From Acetanaerobacterium elongatum (GTDB taxonomy: Bacteria > Bacillota > Clostridia > Oscillospirales > Ruminococcaceae), in the NCBI RefSeq assembly GCF_900103835.1, contig NZ_FNID01000008.1:3887-67886 (forward strand): a stretch of 64,000 bases of DNA, read 5' to 3'. The stretch's first letter is position 1; each line of letters starts with the position of its first letter. The notes beneath the pieces were generated by a model. That model ran no database searches. It saw nothing but the letters and a program-made list of their open reading frames with translations, and was not told where the DNA came from. The translations under genes were made by a program, and so were the position numbers. Positions 24,078 through 32,607 of the stretch are shown one piece after another.

Positions 24078-25265
24078 ATGATCAATTATCTGCGGCGCAC
24101 CTGGGCGACCGTGAATTTGAATAACCTGGATTACAATATCCGCGAGATTCAGCGCATGGTGAAGCCGGGCTGCGAGATTATGGGTGTGGTAAAGGCCGAC
24201 GCTTACGGCCACGGCGACGCGATGGTGGCTAAAAGGCTTGTGGCAAACGGCATCAACTGGTTCGGCGTTTCGAATATTGAGGAAGCGCTCTCGCTGCGGG
24301 AGAAGGGAATAGACAAGGATATCCTGATCTTTGGCGATACCCCCTATTCGCTTGCCAGGGTGCTGGCGGCACAGCATATTACCCAGACGGTGTACTCCGC
24401 CGAATATGCGCGGCAGTTAAGCCAAGCCGCGCAGGAGCAGGGTGTGGTGGTGGATGTACATATCAAGGTGGATACCGGTATGGGGCGCATCGGCTTTCTG
24501 TGCTACGACGACATCCCTGCCGCCGCTGACGCGGTTGAGGCAGCAGTGCTGCTGCCCTCGCTTAACGCCACGGGTATCTTCACCCACTTTTCCTGTGCCG
24601 ACGAGGTTTCGCAGAGCTCTAAAGACTATACTCGCCTGCAGTATGACCGTTTTATAAAGGTATGCGACCTGCTGAAAGCACGCGGGATCACCTTCCGCCA
24701 CCGCCACTGCTGCAACAGCGGGGGGTTGGTGTGCTACCCCGAGATGCACCTGGATATGGTACGCCCGGGCATCATCCTTTACGGGCACACCCCCAGCGCC
24801 GAGATTGCCGACCGGATACACTTTAAGCCGCTGATGGAGCTGAAATCGGTGGTTTCGCTGGTGAAGGAGGTTGACGAGAGCAGAAGCATCAGCTACGGGC
24901 GCATCTATACAACACCGAAAGCCCGTACCCTTGCCACTGTGTGCCTCGGCTATGCCGACGGCTACACCCGCAGCCTTTCGGGCCGCGCGAATATGGTGGT
25001 AAACGGCAGTCTTGCCAGGGTGGTGGGGCGCGTTTGCATGGACCAGGTGGTGCTGGACGTTACCGGCATTGACGTAAAGCCCGGGGACGTGGTTACGGTA
25101 TTTGGCAGCGACGGGCAGAACACCGTAACCGTGGAGGAGCTTGCCGAGCTTACGGGCAGCTTTAACTACGAGATGATCTGCCTTGTGGGCAGGCGTGTGC
25201 CGCGTGTTTACCTGGAGGACGGCAACGAGATTGCGGTGGTGGATTATATCCGGCAGAGGCTATGA
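24078..25265 (+). CDS. alr: alanine racemase
   Basis: A 395-residue PLP enzyme that makes D-alanine for peptidoglycan. The PLP-binding Lys39 lies in VVKADAYGHG; the second catalytic residue is the Tyr in SYGRIYTTPKA of the C-terminal beta domain; VRPGIILYG and VGRVCMDQ are further family signatures. The length is usual. An AGGAAGG ribosome binding site precedes ATG 24078. It stands alone behind its own promoter. Confidence 0.95.
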   Translation: MINYLRRTWATVNLNNLDYNIREIQRMVKPGCEIMGVVKADAYGHGDAMVAKRLVANGINWFGVSNIEEALSLREKGIDKDILIFGDTPYSLARVLAAQHITQTVYSAEYARQLSQAAQEQGVVVDVHIKVDTGMGRIGFLCYDDIPAAADAVEAAVLLPSLNATGIFTHFSCADEVSQSSKDYTRLQYDRFIKVCDLLKARGITFRHRHCCNSGGLVCYPEMHLDMVRPGIILYGHTPSAEIADRIHFKPLMELKSVVSLVKEVDESRSISYGRIYTTPKARTLATVCLGYADGYTRSLSGRANMVVNGSLARVVGRVCMDQVVLDVTGIDVKPGDVVTVFGSDGQNTVTVEELAELTGSFNYEMICLVGRRVPRVYLEDGNEIAVVDYIRQRL

Positions 25266-25342
25266 ATGCTCTGTATAAAATACGGTTTGCACGTTTGAAA
25301 TTAATGATTTGTTAATAGGTATGTAACAGATATAGTTTATAG

Positions 25343-25461
25343 TAATGATGTACCAAGTTGTTGGTATAGAATTACTCTCCTCCTCATATACGTCCTGCGG
25401 AGAAACGCTCTGCGGGTACGGCGGGCTGTGAATCCCCTCACAGCCCGCCGGTTTCTTTTTT
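25343..25461 (+). ncRNA. candidate small RNA with C-rich loop and terminator
   Basis: A -10 TATAGT (25331-25336) with a -35-like TTGTTA 16 bases upstream, or an extended -10 TGG-TATAGA (25365-25370), precedes a 100-base ORF-free unit. It has an unpaired ACTCTCCTCCTC stretch, complementary to ribosome binding sites, then the stem CCTGCGGAG / CTCTGCGGG, then a strong terminator GGCGGGCTGTG / CACAGCCCGCC with TTTCTTTTTT. This is the form of a trans-acting antisense RNA in Firmicutes, but it could also be the processed 3' end of the alr transcript. Confidence 0.45.
25420..25461 (+). terminator. strong intrinsic terminator
   Basis: An 11-bp perfect stem GGCGGGCTGTG / CACAGCCCGCC around an 8-base loop, followed by TTTCTTTTTT. 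Confidence 0.85.
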
Positions 25462-25499
25462 GTTTGATTTGGCGGATGACTGGCGCAGACACATAGGTG

Positions 25500-25830
25500 G
25501 CCCTATGAGATTTCAATCGCGGTGATGGGAATGCCGCGGACGCGCAATGCGCGCCCCTACATCCCCATCGTGAGCCTGATAAGAATCCGCGGGCGATTGC
25601 TGAGGCGATTTTTGCGTGCGAAATTCGCTTATTGCCCCTACGCCTCTACCACAGAATTGATGATAAAATGCGGGGTGTCGAGGACGTCGCCCCCTACATT
25701 CCCGCCGCAGGGCGGCGAATATGGGGGAACCGTTCGGGGGCGCCTGCCCCCGAACAATTATCCGCCTCCCGCATGAAGAATTGTTGGATAATTTGCGCCC
25801 AAGATGCGGGAGGGGGTTGGGAGTAGGCTT
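25500..25830. repeat. intergenic region with four palindromes, including a long class
   Basis: No gene is seen. Copies: 25533-25560 (GGACGCGC class), 25587-25641 (a long version, GGGCGATTGC ... TTATTGCCCC with an inner GGCGATTTTT / GAAATTCGCT part), 25669-25698 (GGTGTC / GACGTC class) and 25733-25755 (TTCGGGGGC / GCCCCCGAA). A G-rich GCGGGAGGGGGTTGGG tail at about 25807-25822 recurs at 42965 and 59882. Confidence 0.7.
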
Positions 25831-25899
25831 CGTAATGCTCTAATTCCTATTAGTTCTGAAAACAGGGTTGCTCTTAAGTATAAATTTTTAAAACGCTTC

Positions 25900-25930
25900 T
25901 TGACTCTTACGTTGCGTTATAGTTTATAGT
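25900..25930 (+). promoter_or_regulatory. MerR-type promoter with 19-base spacer
   Basis: TTGACT (25900-25905) and TATAGT (25925-25930) are 19 bases apart, the long spacing that MerR-family activators correct by bending DNA. The spacer holds TTACGTTGCGTTA, an imperfect dyad. It lies 70 bases before a MerR-family gene, so autoregulation is likely. Confidence 0.7.
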
Positions 25931-25998
25931 ATAATCAAAGGAGAGGTAAACGTATTGTAAAACCTTACGCTTACACTAAACACGAGAGGAAAGTGGCT

Positions 25999-26736
25999 AT
26001 GAACAAAACCGTAAACGAGGTGGCAAGGGTTGCAAATGTGAGTGTGCGCACACTGCATTACTACGACGAAATCGGCCTGCTGCGCCCCAGCGCGCTCACC
26101 GATTCTGGCTACCGGCTGTATGACGAGCAGGCGCTTGAGCGGCTGCAGCAGATTCTGTTTTTCAGAGAGCTTGACTTTCCGCTCTGCGATATTAAGCGTA
26201 TTTTAGAAAACCCCTCCTTTAACCGCCGCGAGGCGCTGGAAAAGCACCGCAGCCTGCTGATGCTGAAACGCAAGCGGCTGGATGCACTGATCGGCCTTGT
26301 GGACGACAGCTTAAAAGGAGAGAAGACTATGAGCTTTAAAGAATTTGATACGACCGAGATTGAGAACGCGCAAAAGCAGTATGCCGAGGAGGTAAAGGAG
26401 CGCTGGGGCAGCACCGACGCCTATACAGAAAGTACAAAGCGTACCGGCAACTACAATAAGGAGGACTGGGCGCGCATTACCGCCGAAGGCGATGCCATCT
26501 TCAAGGCGTTTTCGCAGCACCTTGGAGAAGACTCTGCCTCCCCTGCCGTGCAAAAGCTGGTGGGTGACTGGCAGAACCATATCACTAAGTACTATTACAG
26601 CTGTACCAAGGAGATTTTGGCGGGCCTTGGTGAGATGTACACCGCCGACGAGCGCTTTACCAAGAACATGGATAAATACGGCGCGGGTACGGCTAAGCTG
26701 ATGAGCGAGGCTATCAGGGTATACTGCGCCGAATAA
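25999..26736 (+). CDS. MerR family regulator with TipAS ligand-binding domain
   Basis: A 245-residue activator. The N-terminal MerR helix-turn-helix (VNEVARVANVSVRTLHYYDE) with the wing and LLRPSALTDSGYRLYD is followed by a coiled linker (residues 75-105) and a TipAS domain (about 115-245), which binds thiopeptide-like or other antibiotics in known members such as TipA and Mta. The frame opens with GTG at 25993; ATG 25999 has the better spacing to GAGAGGA. No drug efflux gene lies next to it. Confidence 0.9.
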   Translation: MNKTVNEVARVANVSVRTLHYYDEIGLLRPSALTDSGYRLYDEQALERLQQILFFRELDFPLCDIKRILENPSFNRREALEKHRSLLMLKRKRLDALIGLVDDSLKGEKTMSFKEFDTTEIENAQKQYAEEVKERWGSTDAYTESTKRTGNYNKEDWARITAEGDAIFKAFSQHLGEDSASPAVQKLVGDWQNHITKYYYSCTKEILAGLGEMYTADERFTKNMDKYGAGTAKLMSEAIRVYCAE

Positions 26737-26773
26737 CAACGCCCTTCTGCGATTACAAACAGTAATATCCCGC

Positions 26774-26802
26774 TTGCTTTTTATCAAACGCCATGCTATA
26801 AT
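26774..26802 (+). promoter_or_regulatory. promoter of the small basic ORF
   Basis: TTGCTT (26774-26779), 17-base spacer, TATAAT (26797-26802). The predicted start point near 26809 lies inside the left arm of the terminator that follows, so transcripts from this promoter could not form the full hairpin. Confidence 0.65.
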
Positions 26803-26803
26803 C

Positions 26804-26844
26804 ATGGGGCTGTGACAGAAATTGCAGCAGCCCCATATTTTTTT
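26804..26844 (+). terminator. terminator of the MerR gene
   Basis: ATGGGGCTG and CAGCCCCAT pair perfectly and are followed by ATTTTTTT. It ends 17 bases before the start codon of the next small gene. Confidence 0.8.
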
Positions 26845-26861
26845 GAAAAAGGATGAGCGAG

Positions 26862-27065
26862 ATGCAAAAGTTTGTACCGTTTGAGAAGCTCTCCAAAAAG
26901 GAGCGCGAAAAGCTCAACAAGGCGCGGCGCGGTAGCTGGGGCGCACTGAACCCGGTAACGCGCAGGCCAGAAAACCCGAAGGCGTATAACCGCAAAAAGC
27001 TTCAAAAAGGAGAGGACCTCCGATTTGAAGCTTTTTTTGTATCTGATTTTTGCGATGCTCGCTGA
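26862..27065 (+). CDS. small basic protein with a terminator inside its reading frame
   Basis: A 67-codon ORF starting at ATG 26862 (AAAGGATGAGCGAG upstream). The first 45 residues are strongly basic and look conserved (FVPFEKLSKKEREKLNKARR, then NPVTRRPENPKAYNRKK). From codon 45 on, the DNA is a strong intrinsic terminator (26994-27037); the stop codon at 27063 lies beyond it. Most mRNA would thus end without a stop codon. This layout is known for the ribosome-rescue factor ArfA of E. coli and BrfA of Bacillus, whose synthesis depends on loss of tmRNA. Similarity in sequence to them is not evident, so the function is a hypothesis. Confidence 0.6.
   Translation: MQKFVPFEKLSKKEREKLNKARRGSWGALNPVTRRPENPKAYNRKKLQKGEDLRFEAFFVSDFCDAR
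26994..27037 (+). terminator. terminator within a coding region
   Basis: AAAAAGCTTCAAA (26994-27006) pairs with TTTGAAGCTTTTT (27024-27036), with an inner GGAG / CTCC stem, and ends in a T run of seven. Confidence 0.85.
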
Positions 27066-27330
27066 TTTTTTTGTAGGGGGTGGCGTCCCCGACGCCCCGT
27101 GGTCTACAACCAAATCCACGACGGGAATGTAGGGGCGCTTAGTAAGCGCCCGCGATTCCAGCATAACCGCAGATAATACCACGGAACGGTCAAGACCGTT
27201 CCCTACACAGATAAACGCACCCACCCCTACCCCCTCCCGTTTGTTGGGTGGGGCGAGAGTTTTTAGCGCACCACAACGGGAGGGGCAATGATGCGGCGGG
27301 GGCTTCGCCCCCGCCGCGTTAGCCCCCTTT
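27066..27330. repeat. intergenic region with REP-like palindromes
   Basis: Copies at 27073-27102 (GTAGGGGG foot, GGCGTC / GACGCC), 27129-27155 (GTAGGGG foot, GGGCGCTT / AAGCGCCC), 27179-27207 (GGAACGGTC-aa-GACCGTTCC) and 27293-27318 (GCGGCGGGGGC / GCCCCCGCCGC). The first two are in the orientation that places GTAG at the 5' foot on the plus strand. No gene is seen. Confidence 0.75.
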
Positions 27331-27442
27331 TTTCTTATACAGGCAGCCGACCACTTAACCTGTTCTGGTATGCGGGTGGTTGATTGTTCCGGCGAACTGT
27401 GGTAAAATATGCCGAAGCGACAACAAAAGGAGCGGACACTGT

Positions 27443-28297
27443 ATGGAGATTAAGGAAAGCATTATTGAGGTGAAGGACTACCTGACCAAATCGAACCTGC
27501 CCGCGTGCGACTATGTCATCAACCCCTATGTGGGGTGCCCGCATGCCTGCCGGTATTGCTACGCCTGCTTTATGAAGCGGTTTACGGGGCACGCGGAGGA
27601 ATGGGGTACCTTTATCGACGTGAAGCTGTGCGATAAACCCATCAGCCTGAAAAAGCTTGCGGGGAAGTCGGTTTTCCTCTCGTCGGTGACCGATTGCTAC
27701 AACCGTTTTGAGGAGAAATACCGTATTACCCGGGGAATATTGGAGCGGCTGGTGGACGCCGACTGTTCGGTGGGGATCTCCACTAAGTCGAAGCTCATCC
27801 TGCGGGATATCGACCTGTTAAAGCGGTTTCGCAGCCTGAGGGTGTCGATGTCAATCAACACGCTGGACGAGGGCTTTAAGAACGATATGGATAACGCAAG
27901 CGCTATTGCCGAACGGCTGGAGGCGCTTAAAAAGCTGCATGAAAACGGCATCTATACTATCCTGTTTATGTCGCCTATCTTCCCCTGCATCACCGACTTT
28001 AAGGCGATTATCGAGCAGACGCGGGGCTGCATTGACGAATACTGGTTTGAGAATTTGAACCTGCGCGGCGCGTACAAGCAGCGGATTTTGGATTATATCG
28101 ACGAAAAATACCCGCAGTATAGTGCGGAATACGAACGCATCTACAATAAGGGCGACAAAACCTATTGGGCGCTGCTGGCCAAGGAGATAGACGAGTACTG
28201 TATTAGCCGGCAGATTCGGTATAAGAACTACTTCTATCATGAGCAGCTGGTGAAGGAGAAGCTGCAAAACGGGTTGAAAAAAGAGTTGACGATATAA
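27443..28297 (+). CDS. radical SAM protein, SPL-like family
   Basis: A 284-residue radical SAM enzyme. The cluster-binding motif CPHACRYC has Cys32, Cys36 and Cys39, which hold the 4Fe-4S cluster that cleaves S-adenosylmethionine. The sequence around it (YVINPYVGCPHACRYCYA) and the later SSVTDCYNRFEEKYRITRG are typical of the SPL family (COG1533) that includes spore photoproduct lyase relatives; it lacks enough length to name it as a true photoproduct lyase. Start ATG 27443 follows AAGGAG; a longer frame to 27380 has no signal. Monocistronic with a terminator directly after the stop. Confidence 0.88.
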   Translation: MEIKESIIEVKDYLTKSNLPACDYVINPYVGCPHACRYCYACFMKRFTGHAEEWGTFIDVKLCDKPISLKKLAGKSVFLSSVTDCYNRFEEKYRITRGILERLVDADCSVGISTKSKLILRDIDLLKRFRSLRVSMSINTLDEGFKNDMDNASAIAERLEALKKLHENGIYTILFMSPIFPCITDFKAIIEQTRGCIDEYWFENLNLRGAYKQRILDYIDEKYPQYSAEYERIYNKGDKTYWALLAKEIDEYCISRQIRYKNYFYHEQLVKEKLQNGLKKELTI

Positions 28298-28336
28298 AAA
28301 GAGGCTGCTATACAAATTGTATGACAGCTCTTTTTG
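28295..28336 (+). terminator. terminator of the radical SAM gene
   Basis: AAAAAGAG-CTG and CAG-CTCTTTTT with inner ATACAA / TTGTAT form a long hairpin ending in T. On the minus strand it also carries a T run, so it may serve the convergent lipoprotein gene. Confidence 0.75.
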
Positions 28337-28371
28337 TGGTTTATATAAAGAACAGAAACAGATGATTATTT

Positions 28372-29694
28372 CTACTCCAAGGTGATTTGCTTTTCAAAGT
28401 TATCGCGTAAAATGAGGTACTCAGCCTCTCTTGGGCTAGTGGGATCGTTGACAAAAATCGCGCCGCCGCTGGCAGGTTCCACGCCAATCTTCCGATGATC
28501 GATGCCGTTTCGGAAGGTGTCAAACACATAGCATAAAACGCCGTTAATAAATTCTGCGCCGCGAAGCCGAATAGTTATTTGAACGTCTGTATTATCGGCA
28601 TCTTGTTCTATTATAAGTAGTTCTGATAGGCCTTCTTTGGCGACGGTATTCGCGGCTTGGGTAGACAGTCCCGGAAGAGAGGTTTGGGGCGGTATGCAGA
28701 GCTCGCACAGTTCGCAATCAAAATTGTCCGATTGATAAAGTGATTCCTCAACCTCAAAGCAAACTCCAAGTACATCCTTCTGGTTCTCCAATACGGTTTT
28801 AGCCAGCGAGTATAACACCGCCTGCTCCTGCCCCTTGGCAAGCCCCTTTACCGGTGCACAATCGCGGGCAAAGCTGATAAAGACCAAATCGCCGTCCTGC
28901 ACAATACGGCGGATTTGCAGCTTGAAAGGAAGGGTTTCTTCTATCGGTGCAAAGAAATCACGTATGGTAGTGATAGATTTGGAATCAACGTGCTTTTTAG
29001 TATAAGTTTTTACGTTGGTATCGTAGATATAACAGCAGAATGGTTCTGTTTTCAGGTTGGCTGTGGCAAAGGTTGCGACGGCGTTCTCATAGCGTTTTAC
29101 ATGATAAACCTCGTTAAAGTCGTAACCCTTTCGGATGGTAAATGGCATCTGTTCATCCTGCGTAATATCGCTGCCGAAGATATAATCAATAGTGCGTTCG
29201 GTGATTACAGAGGATTTAAACTGCAGGGTAGGTGATGAGTTGCCGTATCTTGTTATGGTATACTCCGCTGTACCGTTTGAGGTAAGTACATAGAAATATG
29301 CATCCATTCGGCCCCGGTAAAAGATTACGACTTCGCTGGGGATGCCGCACTTGTAGCAGTTTATCCAGTCGGCAAGCGGCTGAAAGTTTGCGGTCGCTCC
29401 TTCTACTGATGACAACACATACCCGTACTTTGAGCGATAAACCATGTAATCTTCAAGGTCTCTTAAAAGTTCCTTGGCCATTTCCTCGGTAAGGTTTTTT
29501 GTGTTAATGGTTTTTGAAGAGCCGGATTTCTCTGCTGCCGCCGAAGAAACGCCGGAATCCTTTGCTGTAAGTACTTTCGAGTTTGCAGCCGATGAAACCG
29601 CGCTTTCCGTAGATGAAACGGTTTGAACCCCAGGTGCCGTACAGGCGCAAAGGAAGCACAACAGGCACAAGAATAACGCTGTTAATCTTTTCAT
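28372..29694 (-). CDS. lipoprotein sharing a domain with the one at 15957
   Basis: A 440-residue lipoprotein (Cys18 in FLCAC) with a Ser/Ala-rich spacer. Residues of about 95-210 follow the same pattern as the lipoprotein at 15957: LADWINCY, GTAEYTI and SSVITERTIDYIFGSD against LENWIEKY, GTQKYKV and SSVVIKREMDYIFASD. The remaining 230 residues have no match I recognise. The frame opens 14 codons earlier at 29736, but that overlaps the preceding gene and lacks a signal peptide; ATG 29694 follows GAGG. It lies 31 bases after the glycosyltransferase gene, probably in one operon. Confidence 0.75.
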   Translation of the reverse strand: MKRLTALFLCLLCFLCACTAPGVQTVSSTESAVSSAANSKVLTAKDSGVSSAAAEKSGSSKTINTKNLTEEMAKELLRDLEDYMVYRSKYGYVLSSVEGATANFQPLADWINCYKCGIPSEVVIFYRGRMDAYFYVLTSNGTAEYTITRYGNSSPTLQFKSSVITERTIDYIFGSDITQDEQMPFTIRKGYDFNEVYHVKRYENAVATFATANLKTEPFCCYIYDTNVKTYTKKHVDSKSITTIRDFFAPIEETLPFKLQIRRIVQDGDLVFISFARDCAPVKGLAKGQEQAVLYSLAKTVLENQKDVLGVCFEVEESLYQSDNFDCELCELCIPPQTSLPGLSTQAANTVAKEGLSELLIIEQDADNTDVQITIRLRGAEFINGVLCYVFDTFRNGIDHRKIGVEPASGGAIFVNDPTSPREAEYLILRDNFEKQITLE

Positions 29695-29725
29695 GACGGT
29701 TAACCTCACGAGCAAAGGAGGGTTC

Positions 29726-31003
29726 TTACTCCCCAATTTTAATTGCTTTGCAGCTCGAACAGGATTGTAGCTCCTGCTCGATAATCTTCACGGCGTTGCC
29801 CACGCCGTCTTCTTCGCGCAGGCGCTTCCCCAGCCTTTTGGCGTTTTTAAGGATGGTTTCATCCCCGACGGCCTGCAGGATGGCGTCGCTCAGGCGCTGT
29901 GCGGTGAGCTTCTTGCGCGGGATCGGCATGGGGCCGACACCTAGGGCGTGTACACGGTTGCCCCAGTAGGGCTGGTCGCCGCCGAACGGCACAACGATGG
30001 TGGGCAGCCCCGCGCGCAGGCCTGCCGCGGTGGTACCCGCGCCGCCGTGGTGAACTACCGCCGCAACGCGCTCGAACAGCCACGAGTGCGGCACAAACCC
30101 CACCTGATGAACCGTGTCGGGCAGCTGCTGCTCCTTTAAATCGCCCCAGCCGGAGGACAGGATGGCGCGCTGGTTGGTTTTGCGCAGGCTTTCTAAAACA
30201 ATGTCCAGCACCTGCTGAAACGAGCCGCCCACCATGCTGCCGAAGCCGATATAGAGCGGCTTAGGGCCGGAGGCTAAAAAGCGGGCAAGGGCTTCGTCCG
30301 GCTGCCAGTCGGTTTTGGCCTCGCGCACCCAGTAGCCGGTGAGGTGCAGGTTTTCATCCCACCCCGAGGGCTTGGGCGCCACCAGCGGGCTGTAGGCGTA
30401 GAGCGTGGGAACCGGCCTGCCGTGCAGGGTGCGGTACGGGAAGGCAAACGGGCGTATCGGCGTGAGGCCCATATCCCGGCGCCAGCCGTTTAGCAGCTTG
30501 CGGGTGGAACGTGTCCAGAGGATATCCCCGCAGCGGAAGGTAAAGCGGTTGTAGGGCGCGCCGAGCGGGAGAATCGGCGCTGTCATTGCTGGGAAGTCGC
30601 CCGTAGGGTCGGCGGGGCAGAAAAACGCGCGGAAGCAGGGAATCCCCAGCTTATCCGCCGCGTGCCACGCTACGCTGCCGAGGATGGAGTACAGAATTGC
30701 GTCGGCCCCCTCGCAGGCGGAGAATACATCCGCAAGGAACTGATCCCGGATGGGGTTTAGCAATACCGAAAGGTTGTGAAAGTACTCGTTCGGGCGCACA
30801 TCCTCGCCGATGAGCAGCCGGATAACCTCTACCGCGTCGCCGGTAAGCGGCGCGTAGTCAAAGCCCTCTGATTTTATGTAGGCCTCAAACTTGCGAAAGG
30901 CGGCTATTTTTACATCGTGGCCGTTTTGCTGCAGACGCTTGCCAAGGGCGATAAAGGGTTCGGTATCCCCCTGCGAGCCGATGGTGATGATGCTGAATTT
31001 CAT
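29726..31003 (-). CDS. UDP-glycosyltransferase, family 1 (UGT/MGT type)
   Basis: A 425-residue GT-B glycosyltransferase. The N-terminal acceptor domain starts with KFSIITIGSQGDTEPFIALG, typical of the sterol/lipid and antibiotic glucosyltransferase branch, and the donor-binding motif HHGGAGTTAAGLRAGLP lies at about residues 317-333, followed by VVPFGGDQPYWGNRV. It should transfer a sugar from a nucleotide donor to a lipid or small hydrophobic acceptor. No membrane segments. It is the first gene of a probable two-gene operon with the lipoprotein. Confidence 0.9.
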   Translation of the reverse strand: MKFSIITIGSQGDTEPFIALGKRLQQNGHDVKIAAFRKFEAYIKSEGFDYAPLTGDAVEVIRLLIGEDVRPNEYFHNLSVLLNPIRDQFLADVFSACEGADAILYSILGSVAWHAADKLGIPCFRAFFCPADPTGDFPAMTAPILPLGAPYNRFTFRCGDILWTRSTRKLLNGWRRDMGLTPIRPFAFPYRTLHGRPVPTLYAYSPLVAPKPSGWDENLHLTGYWVREAKTDWQPDEALARFLASGPKPLYIGFGSMVGGSFQQVLDIVLESLRKTNQRAILSSGWGDLKEQQLPDTVHQVGFVPHSWLFERVAAVVHHGGAGTTAAGLRAGLPTIVVPFGGDQPYWGNRVHALGVGPMPIPRKKLTAQRLSDAILQAVGDETILKNAKRLGKRLREEDGVGNAVKIIEQELQSCSSCKAIKIGE

Positions 31004-31125
31004 AATGATTCCTCGTTATAAGTCTTTTGTGTGGGGTAATCTGTTTTTTGTTTTCACCGTTGTGGATGATTGTTACAATACATCTATATTTTACAGAAAA
31101 TCCTTATAAAATGCAATGACAAAGA

Positions 31126-31168
31126 GAGAAGCACAGAGCAGGCGATATAATTCGCTGCGCTGTGCTTT
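31126..31168 (-). terminator. probable terminator of the YlxP-like gene
   Basis: On the minus strand AAGCACAG / CTGTGCTT with an inner GCG / CGC stem is followed by CTCTCTTTG, a weak T-rich tail. Confidence 0.5.
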
Positions 31169-31200
31169 GGCTTAGGATAAACTTATTTAAAATGAAATAA

Positions 31201-31482
31201 TTATCGGGTTTCGAACAATACGTCGGTGACCTGCGCCTCGGTGTTCTGTTCAATAAAGGCGACGGCGGCTTGCAGCTCGCTTTCGGCAAGCAGAAGGGTG
31301 TTTGCCGCGCAGGCAAGGCCCAGCACGATGGTTTGGTGGGTATCCTGCTCCCCCGCTTCTATTGCCGACACGTTGAAGCGGTTTTTGACCTTTGCAAGCA
31401 GGCTTTTTACCTCCATGCGCTTTTCCTTGAGCGAATGCACCCACGGGGCGTAAAGGCGTATCTCGGCGGTTTTTACAACCAT
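31201..31482 (-). CDS. ylxP: DUF503 (YlxP-like) protein
   Basis: A 93-residue protein of the DUF503/YlxP family, recognised by LKEKRMEVKSLLAKVKNRFN and the following NVSAIEAGEQDTHQ. In many Firmicutes the gene sits between infB and rbfA and is linked to ribosome maturation, but here it is alone behind the arsenic operon (42-base gap), so it may be cotranscribed or may have moved. Start ATG 31482 follows AAAGGAGAG. Confidence 0.85.
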   Translation of the reverse strand: MVVKTAEIRLYAPWVHSLKEKRMEVKSLLAKVKNRFNVSAIEAGEQDTHQTIVLGLACAANTLLLAESELQAAVAFIEQNTEAQVTDVLFETR

Positions 31483-31524
31483 GCGCGGCTCTCCTTTATT
31501 ACGGAATAACCCGAATAGAAAGCA

Positions 31525-32583
31525 TCAATGCTCTTCAGGCGCGGGGAACCATGCGGCGGTGCGGTTGGCAAGCTTCACCAGCGAAAGCATTACCGGCACC
31601 TCCACCAGCACGCCCACAATGGTGGCGAGCGCAACGGGGGAAGCTGCACCGAACAGCGAGATGGCTACCGCCACCGACAGCTCGAAGAAGTTGGAGGCAC
31701 CGATCATCCCGGCGGGCGCCGCGATGTTGTACGGCAGCTTGAGCAGCCTGGAGGCAAGGTAGGCGATGAAGAAGATAAGGTAGGTTTGCAGCACAAGGGG
31801 TACGGCAATCAGCAGGATGTGCAGCGGGTTTTGCAGGATAACCTTGCCCTGAAACGAGAAGATGATTACCAGGGTGAGCAGAAGCCCTGCGATGGTGACT
31901 CCATTGAATTTAGGCACGAAGGAGGTGTTGAAGTACTCCTCCCCTTTTCGGCGGATAACCCATATACGGGTTAGGATGCCCCCGAGCAGCGGAATTACCA
32001 CAAAAAGCACCACCGAAAGGATGAGGGTATCCCACGGAACCTTCACCCCGCTAACCCCCAGCAAAAACGCTACGATGGGGGTAAAGGCGACGAGAATAAT
32101 CAGGTCGTTGGTGGCAACCTGAACCACCGTATAGGCGGGGTTGCCCTTGGTAAGGTGGCTCCACACAAACACCATGGCGGTGCAGGGCGCGGCGCCCAGC
32201 AGTACCGCTCCGGCCAGATAGTCCTTCGCTAAGTTCGGCGGGATGATGGCTTTGAACACCACATAGAAAAACAGCGCGGCGATGCCGTACATGGTAAACG
32301 GCTTAATCAGCCAGTTGGTAACCCAGGTGACAAACAGCCCCTTGGGGTTTTTGCCGACATTCTTAATGCTTTGGAAATCCACCTTCATCATCATGGGGTA
32401 GATCATTACCCAGATGAGGATGGCAATGGGAACGGATACGCTTGCGTATTCAAACCGCCCCAGAAATTCGGGAATAACCGGCAGAAACTGCCCGATCAGC
32501 ACCCCTGCCGCCATGCAGAGGATGACCCAGACGGTAAGATATCGTTCAAAAAAGCCGATGCCGGATGTGCCTTTTCTGTCCAT
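31525..32583 (-). CDS. ACR3-family arsenite efflux transporter
   Basis: A 352-residue transporter with ten membrane helices. The family's essential Cys is Cys134 in LLGAAPCTAMVFVWS, and IYPMMMKVDF is a further ACR3 signature. It exports As(III) (and in some members Sb(III)) by proton-linked transport. It is the last gene of the ArsR-controlled operon, 24 bases after the CcdA-like gene. Often annotated arsB, although unrelated to the ArsB of E. coli. Confidence 0.93.
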   Translation of the reverse strand: MDRKGTSGIGFFERYLTVWVILCMAAGVLIGQFLPVIPEFLGRFEYASVSVPIAILIWVMIYPMMMKVDFQSIKNVGKNPKGLFVTWVTNWLIKPFTMYGIAALFFYVVFKAIIPPNLAKDYLAGAVLLGAAPCTAMVFVWSHLTKGNPAYTVVQVATNDLIILVAFTPIVAFLLGVSGVKVPWDTLILSVVLFVVIPLLGGILTRIWVIRRKGEEYFNTSFVPKFNGVTIAGLLLTLVIIFSFQGKVILQNPLHILLIAVPLVLQTYLIFFIAYLASRLLKLPYNIAAPAGMIGASNFFELSVAVAISLFGAASPVALATIVGVLVEVPVMLSLVKLANRTAAWFPAPEEH

Positions 32584-32607
32584 AGAACGAAACCCCTTTT
32601 ATTCAGA

